Positions 1-10,606 of a stretch of DNA of 64,000 bases are shown in pieces. Origin of the DNA: Streptomyces bungoensis (GTDB lineage Bacteria; Actinomycetota; Actinomycetes; Streptomycetales; Streptomycetaceae); the NCBI RefSeq assembly GCF_001514215.1, contig NZ_KQ948866.1, positions 62,001-126,000 on the forward strand. Direction: 5' to 3'. The notes under the pieces are model-generated. The model saw nothing but the letters and a program-made list of their open reading frames with translations, was not told the DNA's origin and searched no databases. The translations under genes and the position numbers were made by a program. Position 1 is the first letter of the stretch. The number at the start of each line of letters is the position of its first letter.

Positions 1-421
<421 letters not shown>

Positions 422-441
422 AAAACCGAGCTGCAAAGCGC

Positions 442-888
442 CTAAGCGACGTTGACGCGCTGACCGGGCGGGGCTGCCTCCAGCCACGCGAGGAAACCGG
501 TCAGCGCGTCTTCGCTCATGGCGAGTTCCAGGCGCGTGCCCCGGTGCGTACAGGCGAGGACCACCGCGTCGGAGAGCAGCGCCAGCTCCTCCTCGCCGTC
601 GGGCAGCCGGCGCCCGGCCACCTCGATGGCGGCCCGCTCAAGAGTGCGGCGCGGCCGGGGGGCGTAGGAGAAGACGCGGTACCACTCGATGCGGTCGCCG
701 TTGTAGCGGGCGACGCCGTAGCTCCAGCCCTTGCCGCCGGTGTCCGCCCGCTCGGGCACGTCCCAGCGCAGCGAGCAGTCGAAGGTCCCGCCGGAACGCT
801 GGATCAGTCTGCGGCGCAGCCCGAACAGGAAGAGTCCCACCACCACGAGCGCGATCACGACTCCGCACACAGTCAGAGCGAGGACCAT
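442..888 (-). CDS. DUF2550 single-pass membrane protein
   Basis: A 148-residue protein with one N-terminal hydrophobic segment (about residues 1-25, VLALTVCGVVIALVVVG), a basic LRRRL stop-transfer run and a soluble C-terminal domain containing WSYGVARYNGDRIEWYRVF. This matches the actinobacterial DUF2550 family that sits beside atpC in Streptomyces; function unknown. ATG at 888 is preferred over the in-frame GTG at 894 because GAGGAGG lies 9 nt before the ATG but only 3 nt before the GTG. It is downstream of atpC, beyond the hairpin at 968-1014, so it may be transcribed partly by read-through. Confidence 0.8.
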   Translation of the reverse strand: MVLALTVCGVVIALVVVGLFLFGLRRRLIQRSGGTFDCSLRWDVPERADTGGKGWSYGVARYNGDRIEWYRVFSYAPRPRRTLERAAIEVAGRRLPDGEEELALLSDAVVLACTHRGTRLELAMSEDALTGFLAWLEAAPPGQRVNVA

Positions 889-967
889 CGACACCGACCT
901 CCTCGTCTCCTGGTAGTCGAACTAGGCTCGAACTAGGTAATGGAACGGAAAAAACACCCACATCTGC

Positions 968-1014
968 CTCAGCCGCGACCGGCACCGGATTGCTCCGGGC
1001 CGGCCGCGGCTGAG
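968..1014 (-). terminator. Terminator of the atp operon
   Basis: A 10-bp perfect inverted repeat (968-977 and 1005-1014, CTCAGCCGCG/CGCGGCTGAG) with additional inner pairing lies 26 bp after the atpC stop. On the minus strand the hairpin is followed by GTGTTTTTTCC around 944-954, as expected for an intrinsic terminator. Confidence 0.7.
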
Positions 1015-1039
1015 TGACGTCCTCACACGGCGCGTCGTG

Positions 1040-1417
1040 TCAACGCGCCGCCGTCGCCGCCCGCAGACGGACGTCGGCGCGGCGCTGGGCCTCCGCGTCG
1101 TCCTCCGCCTTCGCGCGCTCGAGCTCGCGCTCGGTGCGCTGGACATCGATCTCGTCCGACAGCTCGGCGATCTCGGCCAGCAGCGACAGCTTGTTGTCCG
1201 CGAACGAGATGAAACCGCCGTGCACCGCGGCGACGACCGTTCCACCATCACTCGTACGAATGGTCACCGGGCCCGACTCCAGCACACCGAGCAGCGGCTG
1301 GTGACCGGGCATGACGCCGATGTCGCCGGAGGTGGTGCGCGCGACGACCAGGGTGGCCTCGCCGGACCAGACCTGGCGGTCGGCGGCGACCAGCTCGACG
1401 TGCAGCTCAGCAGCCAA
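1040..1417 (-). CDS. atpC: ATP synthase F1 subunit epsilon
   Basis: A 125-residue epsilon subunit of the F1 stalk, which couples gamma rotation to the c-ring and can inhibit hydrolysis. The N-terminal beta-sandwich is visible (LHVELVAADRQVWSGEA, then GDIGVMPGHQPLL) and is followed by a short helical C-terminus (ELERAKAEDDAEAQRRA). Start is TTG at 1417, with GAGGAG 7 nt upstream. It is the last gene of the atp operon. Confidence 0.95.
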   Translation of the reverse strand: MAAELHVELVAADRQVWSGEATLVVARTTSGDIGVMPGHQPLLGVLESGPVTIRTSDGGTVVAAVHGGFISFADNKLSLLAEIAELSDEIDVQRTERELERAKAEDDAEAQRRADVRLRAATAAR

Positions 1418-1529
1418 GGGTGGCTCCTCGGGTCACCACCCGGCGGTTGTGCCGGGTGTTGGGGTTGATTCTAGTGGGCGTGGACGAGGGGGCGGGACGG
1501 ACCCGCCCCCTCGACGGAACTCAGGGAGT

Positions 1530-2966
1530 TCAGGAGACGCCCAGCTCCTTCGCGTTCTTCTTCAGGTCCTCGAGACCACCGCACATGAAGAACGCCTGCT
1601 CGGGGAAGTGGTCGTACTCGCCGTCGCAGATCGCGTTGAACGCGGCGATCGACTCGTCGAGCGGCACGTCCGAGCCGTCCACGCCGGTGAACTGCTTGGC
1701 GACGTGGGTGTTCTGGGACAGGAAGCGCTCCACGCGACGGGCACGGTGGACGACGAGCTTGTCCTCCTCGCCGAGCTCGTCGATACCGAGGATCGCGATG
1801 ATGTCCTGGAGATCCTTGTACTTCTGCAGGATCGTCTTCACCCGCATGGCCGCGTCGTAGTGCTCACGCGTGATGTAGCGCGGGTCCAGGATCCGGGACG
1901 TGGAGTCCAGCGGGTCCACGGCCGGGTAGATGCCCTTCTCCGAGATCGGACGGGAGAGCACCGTCGTCGCGTCGAGGTGGGCGAAGGTGGTGGCCGGGGC
2001 CGGGTCGGTCAGGTCGTCGGCGGGGACGTAGATCGCCTGCATCGAGGTGATCGAGTGACCGCGGGTCGACGTGATGCGCTCCTGGAGGAGGCCCATCTCG
2101 TCGGCCAGGTTCGGCTGGTAGCCCACCGCGGACGGCATGCGGCCGAGCAGCGTGGAGACCTCGGAACCGGCCTGCGTGAAGCGGAAGATGTTGTCGATGA
2201 AGAACAGCACGTCCTGCTTCTGGACGTCACGGAAGTACTCGGCCATGGTCAGGCCGGCCAGCGCGACGCGCAGACGGGTGCCCGGGGGCTCGTCCATCTG
2301 ACCGAAGACCAGCGCGGTCTTGTCGATGACGCCCGAGTCCGACATCTCCTCGATGAGGTCGTTGCCCTCACGGGTGCGCTCGCCGACACCGGCGAACACG
2401 GAGACACCGTCGTGGTTGTTGGCGACGCGGTAGATCATCTCCTGGATGAGCACCGTCTTGCCGACGCCGGCACCGCCGAACAGACCGATCTTTCCACCCT
2501 TGACGTACGGGGTGAGAAGGTCGATGACCTTGACGCCGGTCTCGAACATCTCGGTCTTCGACTCGAGCTCGTCGAAGTTCGGGGCCTTGCGGTGGATGGA
2601 CCAGCGCTCGCCCGTGTACTTCTCGTCGACGTTCAGCACCTCACCGAGAGTGTTGAACACCTTGCCCTTGGTGAAGTCGCCGACCGGCACGGTGATGCCG
2701 TCGCCGGTGTCGACGACCGGGGCCTGGCGGACCAGGCCGTCGGTCGGCTGCATGGAGATGGTGCGGACCAGGCCGTCACCCAGGTGCTGGGCGACCTCCA
2801 GGGTCAGCGTCTTCTTCTCGCCGGCGTTGGCCGGGTCGGCCACCTCGACGTGCAGCGCGTTGTAGATGTCCGGCATCGCGTCGACGGGGAACTCCACGTC
2901 GACGACCGGGCCGATGACCCGGGCGACGCGGCCCGTAGCCGTCGCGGTCTCAACAGTGGTGGTCAT
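1530..2966 (-). CDS. atpD: ATP synthase F1 subunit beta
   Basis: A 478-residue catalytic subunit. The Walker A loop GGAGVGKTV, the GERTREGNDL segment, the Walker B region DVLFFIDNIFRFTQAG and the SALGRMPSAVGYQPNLA-like stretch (here TLLGRMPSAVGYQPNLA) are intact. It carries the catalytic nucleotide sites that make ATP as gamma turns. ATG at 2966 follows the atpG stop codon with no intervening base, so translation is coupled. Confidence 0.98.
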   Translation of the reverse strand: MTTTVETATATGRVARVIGPVVDVEFPVDAMPDIYNALHVEVADPANAGEKKTLTLEVAQHLGDGLVRTISMQPTDGLVRQAPVVDTGDGITVPVGDFTKGKVFNTLGEVLNVDEKYTGERWSIHRKAPNFDELESKTEMFETGVKVIDLLTPYVKGGKIGLFGGAGVGKTVLIQEMIYRVANNHDGVSVFAGVGERTREGNDLIEEMSDSGVIDKTALVFGQMDEPPGTRLRVALAGLTMAEYFRDVQKQDVLFFIDNIFRFTQAGSEVSTLLGRMPSAVGYQPNLADEMGLLQERITSTRGHSITSMQAIYVPADDLTDPAPATTFAHLDATTVLSRPISEKGIYPAVDPLDSTSRILDPRYITREHYDAAMRVKTILQKYKDLQDIIAILGIDELGEEDKLVVHRARRVERFLSQNTHVAKQFTGVDGSDVPLDESIAAFNAICDGEYDHFPEQAFFMCGGLEDLKKNAKELGVS

Positions 2967-3884
2967 TTATCGGTCACTCCCCGCGGTCGCGTCGGCCAGG
3001 GCGCTGGCGCCACCGACGATCTCGCTGATTTCCTGGGTGATTTCGGCCTGGCGGGCCGCGTTGGCAAGACGGGAGAGCGTGTTGATCAGCTCGCCCGCGT
3101 TGTCGGTGGCCGACTTCATCGCGCGCCGCGTGGCGGCGTGCTTCGAAGCGGCCGACTGGAGCAGCGCGTTGTAGATGCGGCTCTCCACGTAGCGCGGCAG
3201 CAGGGCGTCGAGGACGTCCTCCGCCGACGGCTCGAAGTCGTACAGCGGGAGGATCTCGCCCTTGGGGGCGACCTCCTCGGCGACCTCTTCGAGGCGCAGC
3301 GGCAGCAGCCGGGCGTCGAGCGCCGTCTGCGTCATCATCGAGACGAACTCGGTGAAGACCATGTGGAGTTCGTCGACGCCACCCTCGGCCGTGTCCTTCT
3401 CGATGGCCTCGATCAGGGGCGCCGCGACCTTCTTGGCGTCCGCGTACGTCGGCTCGTCGGTGAAGCCGCTCCACGACTCCGCGATCTTGCGCTCACGGAA
3501 GTTGTAGTGCGCGACACCGCGCCGGCCGACGATGTACGTGTCGACCTGCTTGCCCTCGCGCTCCAGGCGCGCGGTCAGCTGCTCCGCGGCCTTGATCGCG
3601 TTGGAGTTGAAGGCGCCGGCCAGACCGCGGTCGCTCGTGAGGAGCAGGACCGCGGCACGGGTCGGGTTCTCCGTCTCCGTGGTGAGGGGGTGCTTGGTGT
3701 TCGACCCGGTGCCGACCGCCGTGACCGCGCGGGTCAGTTCCTGCGCGTACGGCGTGGAGGCCGCCACCTTGCGCTGCGCCTTGACGACGCGCGAGGCGGC
3801 GATCATCTCCATCGCCTTGGTGATCTTCTTGGTCGCGCTGACGGATCGGATGCGACGCTTGTAGACCCGGAGCTGGGCTCCCAT
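2967..3884 (-). CDS. atpG: ATP synthase F1 subunit gamma
   Basis: A 305-residue central rotor subunit. The N-terminal helix MGAQLRVYKRRIRSVSATKKITKAMEMIA and the C-terminal helix with INTLSRLANAARQAEITQEI form the coiled-coil shaft that rotates inside alpha3beta3; LLLTSDRGLAGAFN is the conserved Rossmann-like core. Length is typical of actinobacteria. It lies between atpA and atpD. Confidence 0.97.
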   Translation of the reverse strand: MGAQLRVYKRRIRSVSATKKITKAMEMIAASRVVKAQRKVAASTPYAQELTRAVTAVGTGSNTKHPLTTETENPTRAAVLLLTSDRGLAGAFNSNAIKAAEQLTARLEREGKQVDTYIVGRRGVAHYNFRERKIAESWSGFTDEPTYADAKKVAAPLIEAIEKDTAEGGVDELHMVFTEFVSMMTQTALDARLLPLRLEEVAEEVAPKGEILPLYDFEPSAEDVLDALLPRYVESRIYNALLQSAASKHAATRRAMKSATDNAGELINTLSRLANAARQAEITQEISEIVGGASALADATAGSDR

Positions 3885-3905
3885 GAGTCAGGTCCCTTCC
3901 TTACG

Positions 3906-5498
<1,593 letters not shown>

Positions 5499-5617
5499 CT
5501 GGGTTCCCTGCTCTCCTTGTTGGGCCCGAAGTTTCACTTGGGGGGTCTGGGGGCGACCCCCAGGAATCCTCTGCACGGCCCAACCAGGGCCGTAGGTACG
5601 TACTGCTTGTTGAGTTG

Positions 5618-6433
5618 CTAGCTCGCCATGCGGCGGGCGGCGTCGTCCAGCCGGTCCGCGAGGGAGCCGTTGATGACCTCGTCACCGACCTGCACCCGGA
5701 TCCCGCCGATCACGTCGGGGTCCACGTCCAGGTTGAGGTGCATCCGGCGGCCGTAGAGCTTCGCCAGGGCGTCGCCCAGGCGGCGCTTCTGCGGGTCGCT
5801 CAGCGGCACCGCGGAGGTGACGGTCGCCACCAGCCGGTCCCGGCGGTCGGCGGCGAGCTTGGACAGGGACTCGAGTCCCGATTCCAGGCTACGTCCCCGC
5901 GGCGCGGTCACGAGGCGGACGACCAGTCGCTCGGTGGCGGGCTTGGCCCGGCCGCCGAGGAGCCGGTGCAGCAGCTCGACCTTGGCCGAGGTGCTCGCGG
6001 CGCGGTCGGTGAGCGCGGCGCGCAGCTCGGTGCTGGAGGAGACGATCCGGCCGAACCGGAACAGCTCGTCCTCGACGTCGTCCAGCGTGCGGGCCTTCTC
6101 CGCGGCGGTGAGGTCGGCGGTGTCCGCCAGCTCCTCCAGCGCGTCGACCAGGTCGCGCGGCTGCGACCAGCGGGAACGGACGAGTCCGGACACCAGGTCG
6201 GCGGTGGTGCCGCTGACCTGTCCGCCGATCAGGCGCTGGACGAGGGCCGCCTTGGCCTCTCCGGACTGCGCCGGGTCGGTGAGGACCCGGCGCAAACCGG
6301 CCTCGCGGTCGAGCAGCGCGGTGACGGCCGCCAGCTCGTCGGCGAGCGCGACCGCGTCCACGGACGTGGAGTCCGTCAGCGCGTCGAGACGCTCGCGTGC
6401 GGCTGCCAGGGCCTCGCGGCTCGCTCCGTTCAT
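5618..6433 (-). CDS. atpH: ATP synthase F1 subunit delta
   Basis: A 271-residue OSCP/delta subunit, longer than the roughly 180-residue E. coli protein, as is usual in actinobacteria. It joins the top of F1 to the peripheral stalk. The C-terminal signature LDVDPDVIGGIRVQVGDEVINGSLADRL is clear. The ATG at 6433 overlaps the atpF stop by 4 nt. Confidence 0.95.
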   Translation of the reverse strand: MNGASREALAAARERLDALTDSTSVDAVALADELAAVTALLDREAGLRRVLTDPAQSGEAKAALVQRLIGGQVSGTTADLVSGLVRSRWSQPRDLVDALEELADTADLTAAEKARTLDDVEDELFRFGRIVSSSTELRAALTDRAASTSAKVELLHRLLGGRAKPATERLVVRLVTAPRGRSLESGLESLSKLAADRRDRLVATVTSAVPLSDPQKRRLGDALAKLYGRRMHLNLDVDPDVIGGIRVQVGDEVINGSLADRLDDAARRMAS

Positions 6434-6981
6434 CGCGTGGCCTCGGCCTTCTCCTCGAGGTCGTCGAGGAAGCGGTCGATCACACGGCTCTGGCGGGCGT
6501 GGTCCTCGAGGGACTCGCCGACGAGCTTGCCGGCCAGTTCGGTGGCGAGCTTGCCGACGTCCTGCCGGAGCGCGGACGCGGCGGCCTTGCGGTCGGCCTC
6601 GATCTGCGAGTGGCCGGCGGCGACGATCTCCTCGCGCTGCCGCTGACCCTCGGCCCGCATCTCGGCGATGAGCGCGGCACCCTGCTCCTGCGCCTCCTGG
6701 CGCAGACGCGCGGCCTCGTGCCGGGCCTCGGCGAGCTGGGCCTTGTACTGCTCAAGGACGCTCTGGGCCTCGACCTTCATGGCCTCGGCCTCTTCGATTC
6801 CGCCTTCGATCGCCGTGCGGCGCTCCTCCAGAACCTTGTTGATGTTCGGAAGCAGCTTCTTCCAGAAGAAGAAGAACACGATGGCGAAGGCGATGGTGCC
6901 GATGAGCAGCTCGGGACCGGCGGGGACGAGCGGGTTCTGCTTCGTCTCCTCGGCCGCCAGCTGTGCCAGGTTGGCGATCAC
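6430..6981 (-). CDS. atpF: ATP synthase F0 subunit b
   Basis: A 183-residue peripheral-stalk subunit. One N-terminal membrane segment (GPELLIGTIAFAIVFFFFW, about residues 23-41) is followed by a long charged helix rich in A, E, R and Q (VLEERRTAIEGGIEEAEAM onward) that dimerises and reaches delta. Start is GTG at 6981. Overlaps atpH by 4 nt. Confidence 0.96.
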   Translation of the reverse strand: MIANLAQLAAEETKQNPLVPAGPELLIGTIAFAIVFFFFWKKLLPNINKVLEERRTAIEGGIEEAEAMKVEAQSVLEQYKAQLAEARHEAARLRQEAQEQGAALIAEMRAEGQRQREEIVAAGHSQIEADRKAAASALRQDVGKLATELAGKLVGESLEDHARQSRVIDRFLDDLEEKAEATR

Positions 6982-7020
6982 ATCAGTGCCTTTCGTCGAA
7001 ACGTGTCGGTGGGGGAAGCC

Positions 7021-7260
7021 TTACTTCACACCGAACACGAACGGCATGACGATGCCGATGAGGGCGAGGGCCTCACAGAAGGCGAAGCCGAGGATCTGGT
7101 TGGCACGGATCAGGCCGGCGGCCTCGGGCTGGCGGGCCAGGGCCTGGGTGCCGTTGCCGAAGATGATGCCGACGCCGATGCCGGGGCCGATGGCCGAGAG
7201 GCCGTAACCGACCGAACCGATGGAACCGGAGACAGCGGCGAGGGTCTCAGTGGCAGCCAT
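7021..7260 (-). CDS. atpE: ATP synthase F0 subunit c
   Basis: A 79-residue two-helix proteolipid of the rotor ring. The polar loop ARQPEAAG and the second helix GFAFCEALALIGIVMPFVFG are visible; the glutamate in FCEAL is the proton-carrying carboxylate. The glycine-rich first helix (GYGLSAIGPGIGVGIIFG) packs the ring. Highly expressed translation is expected, with AAGGAAGA just upstream of the ATG at 7260. Confidence 0.97.
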   Translation of the reverse strand: MAATETLAAVSGSIGSVGYGLSAIGPGIGVGIIFGNGTQALARQPEAAGLIRANQILGFAFCEALALIGIVMPFVFGVK

Positions 7261-7334
7261 GCTGAATCTTCCTTCTCTTTACGGACCGGTGGGGGTTGGC
7301 CACCGGACGACCGGGGGTGGGGTAGGGCTGTGGC

Positions 7335-8153
7335 TCAGTGGTGCTCGGCGAGAGCGCCCTGAATGTAGGAGCAGGCCAGCAGGACGAAGACGTACGCCTG
7401 GACGGCCTGGACGAAAAGCTCGAAGCAGATCATGGCCATCGTCATCACGAAGGAGACGCCGGCGGCCGGGATCATCCAGCTGTTCAGCAGGTACCAGGAG
7501 GCGACGGTGAACATCACCAGCATCAGGTGACCGGCGAACATGTTGGCGAAGAGTCGCACCGCGTGCGTGAACGGGCGGACCAGCAGGTTCGAGAAGAACT
7601 CGATGAGCATCACGAGCGGCAGCACCGCGCCGAGCGACTTGTCGTAGCCCGTGATGTTCTTGAAGAAGCCCACGAAGCCGTGCCGCTTGAAGGTCAGGGA
7701 GATCCAGGTGATCCAGACGATGGCGGCCAGCACCATGGGGACGGCGATGACCGACGACACCGGGAACTGGGCCAGCGGGATCACGGACCAGACGTTCATG
7801 ATCCAGATGAAGAAGAACAGCGAGACCATGAAGGGGACGTACTTCTCGCCCTCGCGCTTGCCGAGGGTCTCGTAGACGATGCCCCGGCGCACGAAGTCGT
7901 AGCCGGCCTCGCCGATCATCTGCAGCTTGCCCGGGACGACCTTGGCCTTGCCGAAGGCGGCCCAGAAGAAGCCGATGACGAGGAACGTGGTGATGAGGGT
8001 GAGCAGCATCACCTTGTTGAACTCGTAGCCGCCGACCGTGAAGAGCGGCTGGAAGAGGAACGAGTGCAGGCCCGGAGCCGGGAAGCCGCACCCGTTGTCG
8101 GACATGATCCGGCAACTCCAGTCAAAGGCGAGCTGGGTCTGGTCAGCACTCAC
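7335..8153 (-). CDS. atpB: ATP synthase F0 subunit a
   Basis: A 272-residue membrane protein of the proton half-channels. FFSNLLVRPFTHAVRLFANMFAGHL contains the essential arginine of the a/c interface (HAVRLFANM), and several hydrophobic helices are seen. GTG at 8153 is chosen because AAGGAG lies 6 nt upstream; the upstream in-frame extension to 8213 lacks such a site. The 225 bp between this gene and atpI probably contain the main atp promoter or leader. Confidence 0.95.
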   Translation of the reverse strand: MSADQTQLAFDWSCRIMSDNGCGFPAPGLHSFLFQPLFTVGGYEFNKVMLLTLITTFLVIGFFWAAFGKAKVVPGKLQMIGEAGYDFVRRGIVYETLGKREGEKYVPFMVSLFFFIWIMNVWSVIPLAQFPVSSVIAVPMVLAAIVWITWISLTFKRHGFVGFFKNITGYDKSLGAVLPLVMLIEFFSNLLVRPFTHAVRLFANMFAGHLMLVMFTVASWYLLNSWMIPAAGVSFVMTMAMICFELFVQAVQAYVFVLLACSYIQGALAEHH

Positions 8154-8378
8154 CGCGGGCTCCTTCGGCGTGACGCATGGGTACGGCAACCTCGTTGTGT
8201 CGGCGCGGCACATGGCCGCGGATCGGCACCGGACTGGTGTAACGAACGTGGGGGCGGCTGGAGGGCATCGAGCCTCGCGATCTAGCAGGCGTCAGCTCAG
8301 GTGCCCGCGCCCGCGATGCCGCAGTTGGCACCGGACGATAGCAGGAGATCTCACAAGCCTTTATCCCGGCCCTACCCC

Positions 8379-8816
8379 TCACGAGGACGGGCCCGTCTTC
8401 TCGCGCTTCTCGCTCTTCTCGGAGTCCGGGTCGATGTAGAAGATCTTGGCCTTCATGTGGGCGCGCGCCTGCGCGGCCATCCACACGACGGTCGTCACGA
8501 CCAGCGCTACGGCGAACGCCTTCGGATTGAAGAACGAGGTGCCCTTGAAGACGGCGACGAAAATGAGGAGCAGCAGCAGCTGGGCCATGTAGAGCATGAG
8601 GCCCATCGCCTGGAACAGCTGGGGCAGCGTCCTTGCCGTCCACTGCAGCACGTACAGGCCGACTCCCATGAACAGGACGGCCAGCAGCGTGCCGACGGCC
8701 GCGCCGAGCGCACCCTTGCCTCCGGCGACCGCGGCGCTCACGGCGACGGCGATCGCACCCGCAGCCGCTGCGGGCACAGCGATCTGCAGAAGGTTCCGGG
8801 CGTCTTTGGACGGCAT
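8379..8816 (-). CDS. AtpI-like membrane protein heading the atp operon
   Basis: A 145-residue protein with four hydrophobic segments (about residues 10-32, 36-58, 68-90 and 95-115) and a charged tail (DSEKSEKREK). Position directly before atpB and topology match the AtpI/I-protein of F-type operons, proposed to assist c-ring assembly or Mg2+ supply. Sequence identity within this family is low, so the name rests mainly on context. Confidence 0.75.
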   Translation of the reverse strand: MPSKDARNLLQIAVPAAAAGAIAVAVSAAVAGGKGALGAAVGTLLAVLFMGVGLYVLQWTARTLPQLFQAMGLMLYMAQLLLLLIFVAVFKGTSFFNPKAFAVALVVTTVVWMAAQARAHMKAKIFYIDPDSEKSEKREKTGPSS

Positions 8817-9096
8817 GGCGGCAACTCCGCTTTCACAGGGGGGCAGGTGTCGTCATGGACGAGCGTAGTCCCGGGCCGAGAAGGCGAGACCTCTCACCAA
8901 TGGACCGTCGCACTACGGTCCTTCGGTTCTATCCGGGGTTCTCGTGAACCGTATCACAAACTATTTGATGAGGTCTTTACCTGATGGGTGTGCTTGCTGT
9001 CACACATGAGAGTGACAGTGCCCGTCTGTGCAAAAACCGCGCCTGTTTGTCTGGTATTGGGAGACTTTACTCCCCCACGAGATGGCAATGCTCTAG

Positions 9097-10434
9097 TCAG
9101 ATTCTTACCTTACGACCTTTGGCCGTACGCGAACGGGGACCGATCGCCGTCGCCCCGTTGACCCCGGTCGTACCGGCGGTCACGGGAGTGCGGTCGTCAG
9201 CCGGCGCGGATTCCTCGCCGGAGGCGGCCTCCAGCGCCTCGACGGCCTCCTCGGCCCCGGCGGACCGGCGCCTGCGGTACCGCGGCGGCACGAAGGCCTG
9301 GGCCCACAGCGGGGTGCGCGGCGTGAAGCGCGGCAGCAGGAGCAGGACCAGGCCCACCGCGCTGAGGAAGACGACGCCGAGGACGATCCACATCGACGCC
9401 GAGTTCACCGAGTACGCCAGGGCGCCGAAGGCGATCAGCGCCGACCAGAAGTACATGATCAGCACGGCCCGGCTGTGCGAGTGGCCGATCTCGAGCAGAC
9501 GGTGGTGCAGGTGGCCGCGGTCGGCGGCGAACGGCGACTGGCCGCGCCAGGTGCGGCGGACGATGGCCAGGACCAGGTCGGCGGCCGGCACGGCGATGAT
9601 CGTCAGCGGCAGCAGCAGCGGGATGTACACCGGCACCGTCTGGTGCACCGCCGCCTTCTCGGAGCCGGTGAACAGCGCCAGGGCGTCGGGGTCGACCTGG
9701 CCGGTGATCGAGATGGCGCCCGCCGACAGCACCAGGCCGATCAGCATCGAGCCGGAGTCGCCCATGAAGATCCGGGCGGGGTGCATGTTGTGCGGCAGGA
9801 AGCCCAGGCACATGCCCATGAGGATGGCCGCGAACAGGGTGCCGGGGGCGGCGGCCTCGATGCCGTACGAGTACCAGATGCGGTAGGCGTACAGGAAGAA
9901 CGCGCCGGCCGCGATGCACACCATGCCGGCCGCGAGGCCGTCGAGGCCGTCCACGAAGTTCACGGCGTTGATCGTGATGACCACCAGCGCCACCGTCAGC
10001 AGGGTGCCCTGCCACTGGGTCAGTGCCACGTTGCCGACGCCCGGGATGGGCAGCCACAGGATCGTCAGGCCCTGCATGACCATGACGCCCGCGGCGATCA
10101 TCTGGCCGCCCAGCTTGATCAGCGCGTCGATCTCGAACTTGTCGTCGAGGACGCCGATCAGCCAGATCAGCGCCGCGCCGGAGAGCAGCGCGCGCGGCTC
10201 GTTGGACTTGGCGAAGACCTCGTTGAGGTTGGTGAGGTGGTCCGCGACCAGCAGGCCCGCGCACAGGCCGAAGAACATCGCGATCCCGCCGAGGCGCGGA
10301 GTGGGTTCCCGGTGCACGTCACGTGCCCGGATCTCCGGCATGGCTCCGGCCACGATCGCGAACTTCCGTACCGGCCCTGTCAGCAGATACGTCACCGCGG
10401 CCGTGATGCAGAGCGTCAGCAGGTATTCACGCAC
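9097..10434 (-). CDS. MraY-family undecaprenyl-phosphate glycan-1-phosphate transferase (WecA/TagO-like)
   Basis: A 445-residue polytopic enzyme. Family motifs appear in order: DVHREPTPRLGGIAMF, a cytoplasmic LDDKFEID (DDxxD-like), AVNFVDGLDGLAAG, FMGDSGSMLIG and the HHRLLEIGHS loop. It would move a GlcNAc-1-P type sugar to undecaprenyl phosphate, starting a wall-linked glycan. The C-terminal 70 residues are soluble and low-complexity. GTG at 10434 has GGGGAAG immediately upstream; an in-frame GTG at 10446 is the alternative. Transferred sugar is not predictable from sequence. Confidence 0.87.
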   Translation of the reverse strand: MREYLLTLCITAAVTYLLTGPVRKFAIVAGAMPEIRARDVHREPTPRLGGIAMFFGLCAGLLVADHLTNLNEVFAKSNEPRALLSGAALIWLIGVLDDKFEIDALIKLGGQMIAAGVMVMQGLTILWLPIPGVGNVALTQWQGTLLTVALVVITINAVNFVDGLDGLAAGMVCIAAGAFFLYAYRIWYSYGIEAAAPGTLFAAILMGMCLGFLPHNMHPARIFMGDSGSMLIGLVLSAGAISITGQVDPDALALFTGSEKAAVHQTVPVYIPLLLPLTIIAVPAADLVLAIVRRTWRGQSPFAADRGHLHHRLLEIGHSHSRAVLIMYFWSALIAFGALAYSVNSASMWIVLGVVFLSAVGLVLLLLPRFTPRTPLWAQAFVPPRYRRRRSAGAEEAVEALEAASGEESAPADDRTPVTAGTTGVNGATAIGPRSRTAKGRKVRI

Positions 10435-10606
10435 GGGCTTCCCCACAGGTCTCGCTGGCCATCACAGCCCCACACCCTAGCGACGCATGCATATGAGTGA
10501 GGACTTCCGGGTAGCGACGATGGTTGCACGGAGGGCTGTGCGGCACAGCGCGGATCGGGCGTACGAGGGTGCACACAGGGAGTACGGACCCGTCGCCTAC
10601 CCCGGT